A stretch of DNA of 58,559 nucleotides from an uncultured Oscillospiraceae bacterium (GTDB lineage: Bacteria; Bacillota; Clostridia; Oscillospirales; Oscillospiraceae), in the NCBI GenBank assembly GCA_934668605.1, contig CAKUNY010000001.1, forward strand, positions 1 to 58,559, in the 5' to 3' direction. Below are positions 1 to 8,804 of this stretch, in pieces. A model generated the notes under the pieces. That model made no database searches. It had not been told where the DNA came from and saw nothing but the letters and a program-made list of their open reading frames with translations. Numbering within the stretch: the stretch's first letter is position 1; the number at the start of each line of letters is the position of its first letter. The translations under genes were made by a program, and so were the position numbers.

Positions 1-1
1 G

Positions 2-1297
2 GGCATTCATCTAAACTGGGTCGATAAGATTCCGCTTGACCTGTATCTGGCGCTTGCGCTTGCCATTGGTTCGTGCGGCTTGATGCTCGGGATCAATGCG
101 ACAGGTGTTGACTTTGTTCCGGCTGTCATTTTGCTGGCTATCCTGCTGGCGCTTGCCGTGCAGCTCGTGATGAGCGTTCTGATGACGCTTTCAACGCGCT
201 TTAAATCCGGCGCGTTCTGGAAAAATACCGTTATTTATTTCTGCCTGCGTCTTTTGCTTCGTATGCTAAAAGCGATCAAGACCGGCGTTTCCTACTGCGC
301 AAAGCATCTGCATCTTTACTGGCAGGCGGGACTGATCTTCGCCGGTGTCAGTCTTGCGGAGCTCTTCATTCTCGCAGCCTTCAGCAGAAGCGCCGTCGTT
401 GTCATCTGGGTCGTTGCAAAGCTCATCGAAGCGCCGCTGCTCGTGCTCATCGTTATCAGCCTGCAAAAGCTCAAGGCAGGCGGTGAGGCGCTCGCAGCAG
501 GAAATCTCAGCGCAAGCGTCGATCTTCGGCACATGTACGGCGTTCTTCGCAGCCACGGCGAGAACCTCAACTCCATCGCGCAGGGCATGCAGAAGGCCGT
601 GCAGCAGCAGCTAAAGTCCGAGCGTTTCCGCACCGACCTCATCACAAACGTCTCACACGACATCAAAACGCCGCTGACCTCGATCGTGAACTACGTGGAC
701 CTTCTCAAAAAGGAGGACGTGCAGCCGGAGAAGGCAAAGGAGTATATCGCCGTTTTAGACCGGCAGTCGGCAAGGCTGAAAAAGCTGACCGAGGATCTGG
801 TTGAAGCGTCCAAAGCATCGAGCGGCACGCTGCCGGTGCATCTGGAAGCGGTCGATGTGAATGTGCTTCTTTCGCAGGTCTCGGGCGAGTACCAGAGCCG
901 GTTTGAGCTCTGCAAGCTCGAGCCCATCGTGAAGCTCGCGCCCGAAGCGCCGCAGATTCAGGCCGACGGAAAGCTCCTGTGGCGGGTATTTGACAATCTT
1001 CTCAGCAACATCTGCAAATACGCCATGCCCGGCACGCGCGTGTATTTTACAAGCGAGGTGCAGGATGGCCGCGTGCTGGTCAGCTTCAAAAATATCTCCA
1101 ATTACCCCCTCGATATTACCGCCGACGAGCTCATGGAGCGCTTTGTGCGCGGCGACTCGTCCCGATCTACAGAGGGAAGCGGCCTCGGCCTTTCGATCGC
1201 CCAGAGCCTGACGGGGCTTCAGAAGGGCACGTTCGATCTCGTTGTAGACGGCGACCTCTTTAAAGCCAACCTGTCCTTCCCGCGTCTGGACGTATGA
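2..1297 (+). CDS. Sensor histidine kinase, 5'-truncated by window edge
   Basis: Membrane sensor kinase of a two-component system. The reading frame is open from base 2, so the N-terminus lies outside the window. Several hydrophobic segments come first (roughly codons 10-60 and 105-150), then a HAMP-like linker (KLKAGGEALAAGNL). The dimerisation H-box NVSHDIKTPLTSIVNY has its phosphoacceptor His at bases 656-658. The N-box is DNLLSNICKYA and the G-box is GSGLGLSIAQSL. All catalytic boxes are intact. The cognate response regulator is not visible and would be expected upstream. The stimulus cannot be read from the sequence. A bidirectional hairpin terminator follows. Confidence 0.93.
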   Translation, partial: GIHLNWVDKIPLDLYLALALAIGSCGLMLGINATGVDFVPAVILLAILLALAVQLVMSVLMTLSTRFKSGAFWKNTVIYFCLRLLLRMLKAIKTGVSYCAKHLHLYWQAGLIFAGVSLAELFILAAFSRSAVVVIWVVAKLIEAPLLVLIVISLQKLKAGGEALAAGNLSASVDLRHMYGVLRSHGENLNSIAQGMQKAVQQQLKSERFRTDLITNVSHDIKTPLTSIVNYVDLLKKEDVQPEKAKEYIAVLDRQSARLKKLTEDLVEASKASSGTLPVHLEAVDVNVLLSQVSGEYQSRFELCKLEPIVKLAPEAPQIQADGKLLWRVFDNLLSNICKYAMPGTRVYFTSEVQDGRVLVSFKNISNYPLDITADELMERFVRGDSSRSTEGSGLGLSIAQSLTGLQKGTFDLVVDGDLFKANLSFPRLDV

Positions 1298-1341
1298 TAC
1301 TGTCCGCGCCGTGCAGATACAGGCACCGGAAAATCGCAGGA

Positions 1342-1376
1342 AAACCCGCACTTCGGAGATTCCGGAGTGCGGGTTT
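1342..1376. terminator. Bidirectional terminator between kinase and add
   Basis: A 16-bp inverted repeat (left arm AAACCCGCACTTCGGA, right arm TCCGGAGTGCGGGTTT) closes on a 3-base GAT loop; one pair is a T-G mismatch/wobble. A and T runs flank it on both sides. It sits between two convergent genes and can serve both strands. Confidence 0.88.
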
Positions 1377-1380
1377 CCAT

Positions 1381-2400
1381 TTATAATAAGGCTTTCTTCA
1401 CACGCGCGATGAGCGCGTTCTTTTTGTCCTCCGGCAGAAATGCTGCCTCGGCGGCGCAGAGGAGCGTCTTTTTGACATCCTCCGGCGTAAAGCCCATGTC
1501 CTGCGTGCAGTGCCGGTACTCGTCTGGAAGACACACGGCGGCAAGGGTCATATTGTCCGTGCTGATGCAGAGGCGAAGCCCCGCGTCCAGCAGCTTTTTC
1601 GCCGGATGCTCGCGGTAAGACGGCTGCGTGTGGCACTGGATGTTGCTCGTCGGGCAGATTTCCAGCGTCACGCCGCGCGAAATTGCCTCGTCCCAAAGGG
1701 ATGGGTCATCATAAATATGATGACCGTGCCCGATGCGCCTGACACCGAACGAGAGCGCGTCCCGGACGGTATCGGGTCCCTGCGAGTCTCCCGCGTGACA
1801 CGTCGCCGGAACGTGCAGCTCGTTTGCCAGGTCAAACACAGGCCGGAACCTGCGCAGCGGCACAATACCCTCCGCGCCCGCCAGATCGGCGCCCATCACG
1901 CCGCGCCCCAGAAATTCCTTCGCAAGGCGGACAGTCTCTAAATTTTCTTCCATATTGACCGTTTCCGCGCCAATGCACATCGCGCAGAGCAAAATCCCCG
2001 CGTCATAGTCCGGGTGCTCCAAAAGCGCCTGCCTGCGCCCCTCCAGAACCGCTTCCACCGCCTGCCGCTGCGTAAGCCCCGCGCGCTTGTGAAGCTGCGG
2101 CGCAAAGCGAATTTCATCGTAAATGTGTCCCTGCCGGGCGAGCACGGACAAAACGTCTTTCGTCACGCGGGCGATGGCCTCCTGCGTCTGCATGAGCTGC
2201 AAGGGAAGCTCGAAGCGCGCCAGATACGTGTTCACATCCGCGCAGTCGCTAGTCTTAACCAGCCAGCGCCGGAAATCCTCCAACGTCCCGGCGGGCATTG
2301 GAATGCGCTGCGCGTTTGCCAGATCCCACATCGTCTCCGGCGGGATCGCGCCGTCCAAATGCAGATGCAGCTCGATCATGGGAAGATTTTCGTGATTCAT
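1381..2400 (-). CDS. add: Adenosine deaminase
   Basis: Deaminates adenosine or deoxyadenosine to inosine, a purine salvage step; likely cytoplasmic. The 339-residue protein carries the zinc-binding HxH in HLHLDG near residues 12-17, the ICPTSN segment, the GHGHHIYDD segment and CISTDNMTLA, the bacterial form of the metal-binding STDN motif. I chose the ATG at 2400 because AAGGAGG lies about 7 bases upstream; an in-frame ATG at 2424 has no such site. It is divergent from the nucleoside ABC transporter, which fits co-use of imported nucleosides. A specificity shift to adenine or another purine cannot be excluded, but the motifs favour the ADA family. Confidence 0.9.
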   Translation of the reverse strand: MNHENLPMIELHLHLDGAIPPETMWDLANAQRIPMPAGTLEDFRRWLVKTSDCADVNTYLARFELPLQLMQTQEAIARVTKDVLSVLARQGHIYDEIRFAPQLHKRAGLTQRQAVEAVLEGRRQALLEHPDYDAGILLCAMCIGAETVNMEENLETVRLAKEFLGRGVMGADLAGAEGIVPLRRFRPVFDLANELHVPATCHAGDSQGPDTVRDALSFGVRRIGHGHHIYDDPSLWDEAISRGVTLEICPTSNIQCHTQPSYREHPAKKLLDAGLRLCISTDNMTLAAVCLPDEYRHCTQDMGFTPEDVKKTLLCAAEAAFLPEDKKNALIARVKKALL

Positions 2401-2422
2401 AGCCGATTCCTCCTTTTTCTTC

Positions 2423-2452
2423 ATTGTAACGGGCGAAAACAGCGCGCGTCAA
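2423..2452 (-). promoter_or_regulatory. Promoter of add
   Basis: On the minus strand TTGACG (2447-2452) and TACAAT (2423-2428) are separated by 18 bases. They sit just upstream of the ribosome binding site of adenosine deaminase. Confidence 0.6.
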
Positions 2453-2506
2453 GCCTGTTTTCCCTGAATATTTTTTTGGATTGCTCTTTTTTCGTTTGCA
2501 CGGGTG

Positions 2507-2535
2507 TTGACAGGAAGGTAGAAAGTATGTACAAT
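2507..2535 (+). promoter_or_regulatory. Sigma-A promoter of nucleoside ABC operon
   Basis: TTGACA (2507-2512), a 17-base spacer and TACAAT (2530-2535) precede the Bmp lipoprotein gene by about 56 bases. I see no purine riboswitch in the short leader. Confidence 0.8.
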
Positions 2536-2591
2536 AAACGTGTATCTTCGGATACCGATTTTATCGAAAAACACAAAATGGAGGAACCAAA

Positions 2592-3803
2592 ATGAAAAAG
2601 ATCATTGCGCTTCTGCTTGCGCTGGTCATGGTGTTCGCTCTGGTAGCCTGCGCTGCCAAGACCGATGCGCCCGCGACCGAAACCAAGACCGAAGAGCCCG
2701 CAGCAACCGAAACGACCACCACCGAAGAGACCGCCGAACCCGCCGCGGAAGAGACGGAAGAGCCCGCCAGTGAAGAGGGCAAGGTTTACAACGTTGCCTA
2801 CCTCGTCAACGGCAACCTCGGCGACAAGTCCTTCTTCGACTCTGCCGAAGCAGGCCTCGCGCAGCTGAAGGCTGACGGCCGCATCGACTATGTCACCATC
2901 GAAATGGGCGGCACCGACGAAGACCAGCCCACGTGGCTGTCCACGCTGTACGACGTCTCCGAAGAAGGCGCTTACGACCTCATCATCTGCGGCACCTATC
3001 AGATGCCCGACTACCTGAAGGAAGTTGCAACCCAGTATCCCGACCAGCTGTACGCAATTTTTGACGACACCACCTATGTCGGCGAGAACCAGAACGTTGT
3101 GAACCTCTCTTACCGTCAGAACGACATGGGCTACCTCGTCGGCGTCTATGCGGCCTGCATGACCGTTGACACCAACATCCCCAACATCAACGAGGACGCG
3201 GTTGTCGGCTTCGTCGGCGGCGTTGACTCCCCGGTCATCAACGACTTCCTGATCGGCTTCATCGAGGGCGCACAGTCCGTCAACCCCGACATCAAGATCG
3301 ATACCCGCTACACCAACGACTATGTTGATACCGCCATCGCCAAGGAATACGGCCTGTCGATGATCAACGACAACAAGTGCGACATCATCTGGGGCGTCGC
3401 AGGTAACGCCGGCAATGGCGCGGCAGAAGCTGCGCTCGAGACTGGCAAGGCATGGTTCATCGGCGTTGACTCCGACCAGGAGCTGACGTTCTCCCCCGAC
3501 CTGGCTGCCATCACGCTGACCTCGGGTCTGAAGAACATCGGCAACTCCCTCGTCTGGCTCTTTGACGAGTGGGACGCTGGCCGCACCTACTGGGGTCAGG
3601 TCGTTGAGCTCGGCATCGCGGAAGGCGGCGTCGGCATCGTGACCGACAAGAACTACGACAAGCTCGCTTCCGCTGAGACGAAGGCTGCTGTCGAGGCTGC
3701 GCAGAACGCGATCCTGAACGGCGACGTCGTCGTTGACTCCGCTCTGACCAACCAGGAGCTGGCTGTTCAGCTGCGTGACGCTGCCTTTCCTCCGATGAAA
3801 TAA
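2592..3803 (+). CDS. nupN: Bmp-family nucleoside ABC transporter substrate-binding lipoprotein
   Basis: Surface lipoprotein that captures nucleosides for the adjacent ABC importer. The 403-residue protein starts with a lipoprotein signal ending LVAC (Cys20), followed by a long Glu/Thr/Pro/Ala-rich tether (about residues 23-63). The Bmp/Med domain then opens with VYNVAYLVNGNLGDKSF. GGAGG precedes the ATG. Its position ahead of a double ATPase and two permeases matches NupN-NupOPQ and BmpA systems. A strong hairpin right after the gene probably lets the binding protein be made in excess over the membrane parts. Substrate assignment to nucleosides is inferred from the family and from the flanking deaminase and hydrolases. 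Confidence 0.9.
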   Translation: MKKIIALLLALVMVFALVACAAKTDAPATETKTEEPAATETTTTEETAEPAAEETEEPASEEGKVYNVAYLVNGNLGDKSFFDSAEAGLAQLKADGRIDYVTIEMGGTDEDQPTWLSTLYDVSEEGAYDLIICGTYQMPDYLKEVATQYPDQLYAIFDDTTYVGENQNVVNLSYRQNDMGYLVGVYAACMTVDTNIPNINEDAVVGFVGGVDSPVINDFLIGFIEGAQSVNPDIKIDTRYTNDYVDTAIAKEYGLSMINDNKCDIIWGVAGNAGNGAAEAALETGKAWFIGVDSDQELTFSPDLAAITLTSGLKNIGNSLVWLFDEWDAGRTYWGQVVELGIAEGGVGIVTDKNYDKLASAETKAAVEAAQNAILNGDVVVDSALTNQELAVQLRDAAFPPMK

Positions 3804-3840
3804 GCAGCGCCTGCACAAAGCAACACCCTTTGAGCTATCC

Positions 3841-3877
3841 GGGGGGAGCTCTCATGAGCTCCCCCCTTCGATGTTTT
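3841..3877 (+). terminator. Intra-operon attenuating hairpin after Bmp lipoprotein
   Basis: A perfect 11-bp stem (GGGGGGAGCTC / GAGCTCCCCCC) with a TCAT loop is followed by a weak T run. It lies between the binding-protein gene and the ATPase, so it likely limits read-through rather than ending the operon. Confidence 0.75.
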
Positions 3878-3992
3878 TGCACCCAAGCGGTTTATCTCTG
3901 CGGGACGTTCAAGCTTCTTGGCCGCGCCGCGGGTATAAAGAAAAAGCAGCGCTTTTTGCGCGAAGTACATAGAAACAGGAGGAACGCATCGT

Positions 3993-5573
3993 ATGCCAGA
4001 CGAGAAAACCGGCCGTTTGGACGAGGAACTGGTCGTCCAGATGAAAGGGATCACCAAGGTGTATCCCAACGGCGTCGCCGCCAACCAGGGCGTGGATTTT
4101 ACCCTTCGAAAGGGCGAAATTCATGCGCTGATGGGCGAAAACGGCGCAGGTAAATCGACGCTTATGAAAATGCTCTTCGGCCTCGAGCAGCCGACGAGCG
4201 GCGAGATTTGGGTGAATGGGGAGAAGCTGAACCTCACCGCGCCCTCCGTCGCCATCTCGCACGGCATCGGCATGGTGCACCAGCACTTCATGCTTGTCCC
4301 GAGCCTGACGGTCGCGGAAAACATGGTGCTCGGCATGGCGCCCAAGAAGGGACTGTTCATCGACCACCAGAAGGCTGTGGAGATCACGAAGGAATATGCA
4401 GAGCGGTTTAATCTGCATGTCGAGCCCGAGGCGAAGGTCGTCGACATTCCGGTCGGCATGAAGCAGAAGGTCGAGATTTTGAAGGCGCTCGTGCGCGGCG
4501 CGAAGATCCTGATTCTCGACGAGCCGACGGCGGTTCTCACGACGCAGGAGACGACCGAACTCTTTAAAGAGCTCATCCATCTTAAAAATCAGGGCTATAC
4601 CATCGTCTTCATTTCCCACAAGCTGAACGAGATCATGGAGATCACCGACCGGCTGACCATCATGCGAAACGGCCGCTCGATGGGCGTTTACAACACGTGT
4701 GATGTCACAAAGGAGGATATCTCCCGCCTGATGGTCGGGCGCGACGTCATCTTGAATGTTCAGAAGGACAAAGCCCAGCCGACCGACACCGTGCTTCGCG
4801 TGCGCGATGTGGAATACGTCAACGAGTGGCACAAGAAGGTGCTCGACAAGGTGTCGTTTGATGTGCGCAAGGGCGAGATCCTCGGCATTGCGGGCGTCGA
4901 GGGAAACGGCCAGAAGGAGCTCGTGGACATGCTCTTCGGCTTCAACACCCCGAACGCCGGTACGATCACGGTCGAGGGAGAGAACATTCTCGGCCTCACG
5001 CAGAGCAAAATTCGCGGCCTCGGCGTGTCCCTCGTTCCGGAAGACCGCATGCTATTTGGCATTGCGGGCACGGCCAGCATCGAGGAAAACATCCTCTCTG
5101 ACCGCTGCGCGGACAAGCGCTTTAACAAAGGCCCGCTTTTCAACATGACGGCCATCCATGAAGAATCCGACCGGCTCATTCAGGAATACACGGTTCTATG
5201 CAAATCCAGAAAGCAGCAGGTCGGCATGCTCTCCGGCGGCAACATCCAGAAGGTCGTCGTTGCGCGCGAGTTTTCCAATGACCCGGTGCTGATTCTTGCC
5301 GACCAGCCGACGCGCGGCATTGACGTGGGCGCGACGGAATTTATCCGCAAAAAGCTCGTCGAGCTCTCGCGCTCGGGCATCGCGGTGCTGCTTGTCTCGG
5401 CTGACCTCAACGAGGTCATGGAGCTCTCGGACAGCCTGATCGTCATGCAGGGCGGCCACATCGCGGCTTACTTCGAAGATACATCTACGCTCACCGACGA
5501 TCAGATGGGCGAGTACATGCTGGGCTTGAAGCAGCAGAGCGCCGAGCAGATCAGGAGGGTTTGTCATGACTAA
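3993..5573 (+). CDS. nupO: Nucleoside ABC transporter ATPase (double NBD)
   Basis: Cytoplasmic energy-coupling subunit with two fused nucleotide-binding domains in 526 residues. The first has Walker A GENGAGKST and Walker B LILDEPTAVL, with a non-canonical signature PVGMKQKVEIL. The second has a degenerate P-loop (GVEGNGQKEL), signature LSGGNIQKVVVARE and LILADQPTRGIDVGA. This layout is typical of the sugar/nucleoside (RbsA/NupO) class. A GGAGG site precedes the ATG. The 3' end overlaps the first permease by 8 bases, indicating translational coupling. Confidence 0.93.
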   Translation: MPDEKTGRLDEELVVQMKGITKVYPNGVAANQGVDFTLRKGEIHALMGENGAGKSTLMKMLFGLEQPTSGEIWVNGEKLNLTAPSVAISHGIGMVHQHFMLVPSLTVAENMVLGMAPKKGLFIDHQKAVEITKEYAERFNLHVEPEAKVVDIPVGMKQKVEILKALVRGAKILILDEPTAVLTTQETTELFKELIHLKNQGYTIVFISHKLNEIMEITDRLTIMRNGRSMGVYNTCDVTKEDISRLMVGRDVILNVQKDKAQPTDTVLRVRDVEYVNEWHKKVLDKVSFDVRKGEILGIAGVEGNGQKELVDMLFGFNTPNAGTITVEGENILGLTQSKIRGLGVSLVPEDRMLFGIAGTASIEENILSDRCADKRFNKGPLFNMTAIHEESDRLIQEYTVLCKSRKQQVGMLSGGNIQKVVVAREFSNDPVLILADQPTRGIDVGATEFIRKKLVELSRSGIAVLLVSADLNEVMELSDSLIVMQGGHIAAYFEDTSTLTDDQMGEYMLGLKQQSAEQIRRVCHD

Positions 5574-6729
5574 AAAACGTGAACTCATGTTCTCCATCGT
5601 GCGGGGGCTTCTTGCGATTCTCATTGCGCTTCTTGTCGCGACGCTGCTGATTTTCATCAGCGCGAACGGCGACAGCGTCTCGGAAAAGCTCGCGTCCACC
5701 GGCGACGCGCTCAAGCAGATGCTCGTCGGCCCGCTGTTCCGTATGGGCAAAAACGGCACGCGCTTTGAAACCAAGCGCCTGACCGACATTCTGGCCTCGA
5801 TGATCCCGATCATCTTCACCGGCCTTTCCGTCTGCATCATGTTCTCCGCAAACCAGTTCAACATGGGCGCGGAGGGCGGCATCATGCTCGGCGCGTTCGT
5901 GACCGGCATGGCGGCCATCTATCTTCCCATGCCCGCGGGGCTTCACCCGATCGTGGCAATTCTGCTCGGCGGCATTGCCGTAGGCGTGATGATGCTCCTG
6001 CCGGCGCTTCTCAAGAGCAAGCTCGACGTGAGCGAGATGGTGTGCTCGCTGATGCTCAACTACATCGTCATGTACCTCATCAAATTTGTCCTCAACACCT
6101 ATCTTGCCGATAAGTCGAAGGGACAGATCCAGTCCTATGAATTTCTGGAGTCCTCCAAAATCGCGCAGCTCGTGGACGACGGCTCGAAGCTCTCCGTAGG
6201 CTTTGTGATCGCCATCGCGGCGGTCGTGCTCTGCGGCCTTTTCATGTACCGCACGCGCTGGGGCTATGCCATCCGCATGATCGGCATCAACCAGGCGTTC
6301 TCGAAGTATTCCGGCATGAAGGTCGGCGCGATCGTTGTTCTCTCGCAGGTCTTCGGCGGCTTCCTCGCGGGCGTCGGCGGCGGTATTGAGATGCTCGGCC
6401 GGTACAAGACCTTCTCATGGAGCTCGCTTCCCGGCTACGGCTGGACGGGCATCACGATTGCGATTCTCGCCGGCAACAACCCGTGGTTCGTGCCCCCGGC
6501 GGCGTTCTTTATGGCGTATCTGTCCAAGGGCTGCGAACTGATGGCGACCTACGCGAAGGTTCCTGCGCAGCTGATCGATATCATTCAGGGCGTGATCTTC
6601 CTGTTCTTCGCGGCCGAGCAGTTCCTGTCGAAATACCGGCAGAAGCTCGTTGTCAAGTCTGCCGAAGAAGAGATCGCGCGCAAGAAGGCCTTGGACGAAG
6701 CGAAGGAAGGAGGCAGCGTACATGCTTAA
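5566..6729 (+). CDS. nupP: Nucleoside ABC transporter permease 1
   Basis: Integral membrane permease of 387 residues with many hydrophobic helices, of the BPD_transp_2 type found in Bmp-type systems (NupP/YufP). It has a cytoplasmic N-terminus, a periplasm-like loop with FRMGKNGTRFETKRLTDILA, and an MFSANQFNMGAEGGIMLGA segment characteristic of the family. The ATG overlaps the ATPase end, and its own end overlaps the second permease by 8 bases. The C-terminal tail is rich in Lys and Glu. Confidence 0.92.
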   Translation: MTKKRELMFSIVRGLLAILIALLVATLLIFISANGDSVSEKLASTGDALKQMLVGPLFRMGKNGTRFETKRLTDILASMIPIIFTGLSVCIMFSANQFNMGAEGGIMLGAFVTGMAAIYLPMPAGLHPIVAILLGGIAVGVMMLLPALLKSKLDVSEMVCSLMLNYIVMYLIKFVLNTYLADKSKGQIQSYEFLESSKIAQLVDDGSKLSVGFVIAIAAVVLCGLFMYRTRWGYAIRMIGINQAFSKYSGMKVGAIVVLSQVFGGFLAGVGGGIEMLGRYKTFSWSSLPGYGWTGITIAILAGNNPWFVPPAAFFMAYLSKGCELMATYAKVPAQLIDIIQGVIFLFFAAEQFLSKYRQKLVVKSAEEEIARKKALDEAKEGGSVHA

Positions 6730-7678
6730 TTTTCTCAAAATGATGCTCACGCCGGAGTTCTTCTTCTCGATTTTGCGCATCTCCGCGCCGATCCTCTTTG
6801 CGACGCTGGGCGCGATCGTGGTCGAAAAGGCGGGCTTCTGCAACATCGGCTTGGAAGGCATTATGATGTTCGCCGCGCTCACCGGCTCTCTCGTCAGCTA
6901 CTACGCAAGCAGCTGGTTCTGGGGACTTCTCGCCGCGCTCGCGATGGGCACGCTGATGGGACTCATGATGGGCTTCTTCGCCTTCCAGCTCAAGACGAAT
7001 ATTACCCTTGTCGGTATTGCCGTCAACATGATGGGCTCGGGCGGCACGCTGTTTTTGTGCAAGGTCATTACGAACCTCACCGAGGGCAAGGCGATGGCGT
7101 CTTCTACCGGCCTCATCACCTCGACGCTCTGCGTTCCGAACATCACGATTCCGCTTCTGAACAAAATTCCGTTCCTGGGCGGCGTCATTTCGGGGCACAG
7201 CCTGCTTACCTACCTCGCCTTCGTCATCTGCGGCCTGACCTCGGTCATGCTCTATAAGACGAGCCTCGGCATGAATATCCGCGCCGTGGGCGAAAACCCG
7301 AACGCGGCGGCCTCCGTCGGCGTGTCGGTGCTCCGCATCAAATACACTGCGATCGCCTACTCCGGCCTCATGGCGGGCTTTGGCGGCGCGTTCATGTCGA
7401 TGTCCTACGCGCAGGGCTGGAGCCTTGACATGGTCGCCGGACGCGGCTTCATCGCGCTGGCGGCGCAGGCAATGGGCTCGGGCGAATGCCTCGGCGGCAT
7501 GCTCTCCAGCCTGATCTTCGGCTTTGCACAGGCGCTCGGCATCAAGTTCTCGGCTGTCGGCCTGGACTCGAACCTTGCTTCCCCGATTCCCTACGCGGTC
7601 ACGATCATCGGCCTTGTGGTCTTCTCGCTTGTCCGCAGAAGCAGAATCAAGAAGCAGCACGCGGCATCTCAATTGTAA
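6722..7678 (+). CDS. nupQ: Nucleoside ABC transporter permease 2
   Basis: Second membrane subunit, 318 residues, of the NupQ/YufQ type. I placed the start at the ATG at 6722, preceded by AAGGAGG; upstream in-frame alternatives lie inside the first permease and lack a ribosome site. Family features include EKAGFCNIGLEGIMMFAA near the N-terminus and GENPNAAASVGVSV in a cytoplasmic loop. It pairs with permease 1 to form the heterodimeric channel. A GC-rich hairpin follows. Confidence 0.92.
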   Translation: MLNFLKMMLTPEFFFSILRISAPILFATLGAIVVEKAGFCNIGLEGIMMFAALTGSLVSYYASSWFWGLLAALAMGTLMGLMMGFFAFQLKTNITLVGIAVNMMGSGGTLFLCKVITNLTEGKAMASSTGLITSTLCVPNITIPLLNKIPFLGGVISGHSLLTYLAFVICGLTSVMLYKTSLGMNIRAVGENPNAAASVGVSVLRIKYTAIAYSGLMAGFGGAFMSMSYAQGWSLDMVAGRGFIALAAQAMGSGECLGGMLSSLIFGFAQALGIKFSAVGLDSNLASPIPYAVTIIGLVVFSLVRRSRIKKQHAASQL

Positions 7679-7684
7679 GTATCA

Positions 7685-7716
7685 GCGCCCGCCCGAACGG
7701 GCGGGCGCGTCTTGCT
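7685..7716 (+). terminator. Terminator after nupQ
   Basis: A perfect 10-bp stem GCGCCCGCCC / GGGCGGGCGC with a GAAC loop is followed by a T-containing stretch. It separates the transporter genes from the nucleoside hydrolase genes, so partial read-through is possible. Confidence 0.75.
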
Positions 7717-7775
7717 TTGTAGGCAGATGCATGATTTCGCCGGCAGGTTTCCTCACGTTTTGGATTTTCCTGCGC

Positions 7776-7802
7776 GGGACGATGTGGGCATCGTCCCCTA
7801 CG
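7776..7802. repeat. BIME-like palindrome, half copy
   Basis: GGGACGATGTGGGCATCGTC followed by CCCTACGG. It is the same palindrome type as the half elements at 49.47-49.58 kb and 54.19-54.30 kb. It lies in the 175-base gap before the first nucleoside hydrolase. Confidence 0.7.
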
Positions 7803-7853
7803 GCACGCATCGATAGAACCTTGAATTTTTCCAGTTTTACGTTTGGAGGAACT

Positions 7854-8804
7854 ATGTCTGAATTGAAAAAAATCCCCGTTATTTTAGACGGCGACCCTGG
7901 CCATGACGACGCGATCGGCTGGACGCTGGCGCAGGGAAGCGGCCGGTTCGACATTCTGGCCGTCACGTCCTGCAGCGGCAACGTCGGCATTAAAAAAACG
8001 ACCTACAACGCGCTTCGCGTCTGCACGCTGCTGGGCATTGACGCGCCGATCGCTGAAGGCTGCCCGCACCCGTTGACGGCGGACGTGATGAACGCCCCTT
8101 CGGTGCATGGAGAGTCCGGCCTGGATGGCCCCGCGCTTCCCGAGCCTTCGATGAAGGTATCTCCCCTCGGCGCGGTTGAGCTCATGGCGAAGGTGCTGCG
8201 CGAGTCGCCCGAGCCGGTTACGATCATCCCAACAGGCCCTGAGACGAATGTGGCGGCGCTTTTGCTTTCGCATCCGGAGCTGAAACCCAAGATCAAGCAG
8301 ATTTCCCTCATGGGCGGCGGCATCGCCTACGGCAACTGGACGCCCGCGGCGGAATTTAACATTCTTGTTGACCCCGAGGCGGCGAAGATCGTCTTCGAGT
8401 CTGGCATTCCCATCATCATGGCAGGGCTCGACGTGACGGAAAAAGCGCTCATCATGCCCGAGGACTTTGAGCGCATCCGCGCGCTGGGAAACCCGGTGAG
8501 CGATATTGTCGCCGCATGGCTGGAGTTCTTCTATAAATTCCACAAGTCCATCGGCTACGAAGGCGCGCCCATGCACGACCCGTGCGCGGTGATGGCGCTG
8601 ATTCACCCGGAAGTCTTTACAATGCGCCCCATGCACGTCGAAATTGAGACGCAGGGCGAATACTGCCGCGGCTGCACCGTGGGAGACCAGCTCGGCCTCT
8701 CGGGCAAAGCGCCGAACGCGCAGGTCATTCTGGACGTTGACCGCAAGGCCTTTGCCGACCGGCTGGTCGAATCGATGAAATTTTATGGGGAGGGCGCGAA
8801 ATGA
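7854..8804 (+). CDS. Nucleoside hydrolase (IunH/Rih type) 1
   Basis: Hydrolyses the N-glycosidic bond of nucleosides to free base and ribose. The 316-residue protein has the calcium-binding signature VILDGDPGHDDAIGW near its N-terminus, LMGGG in the middle and EFNILVDPEAAKIVF with the downstream GLDVT segment. GGAGG lies 4-5 bases before the ATG. It overlaps the second hydrolase by 4 bases (ATGA). Together with the importer it forms an uptake-and-cleave route. Whether it prefers purine or pyrimidine nucleosides cannot be decided from the sequence. Confidence 0.92.
   Translation: MSELKKIPVILDGDPGHDDAIGWTLAQGSGRFDILAVTSCSGNVGIKKTTYNALRVCTLLGIDAPIAEGCPHPLTADVMNAPSVHGESGLDGPALPEPSMKVSPLGAVELMAKVLRESPEPVTIIPTGPETNVAALLLSHPELKPKIKQISLMGGGIAYGNWTPAAEFNILVDPEAAKIVFESGIPIIMAGLDVTEKALIMPEDFERIRALGNPVSDIVAAWLEFFYKFHKSIGYEGAPMHDPCAVMALIHPEVFTMRPMHVEIETQGEYCRGCTVGDQLGLSGKAPNAQVILDVDRKAFADRLVESMKFYGEGAK

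Noticed and set aside
2401..2591. Purine riboswitch upstream of the nucleoside transporter
   Set aside because: The leader between promoter and start is too short and lacks the conserved purine aptamer core.
2421..3818. A 465-codon open frame antisense to the Bmp lipoprotein
   Set aside because: Val/Gly-repetitive antisense shadow; the plus strand has promoter, ribosome site, lipobox and family motifs.
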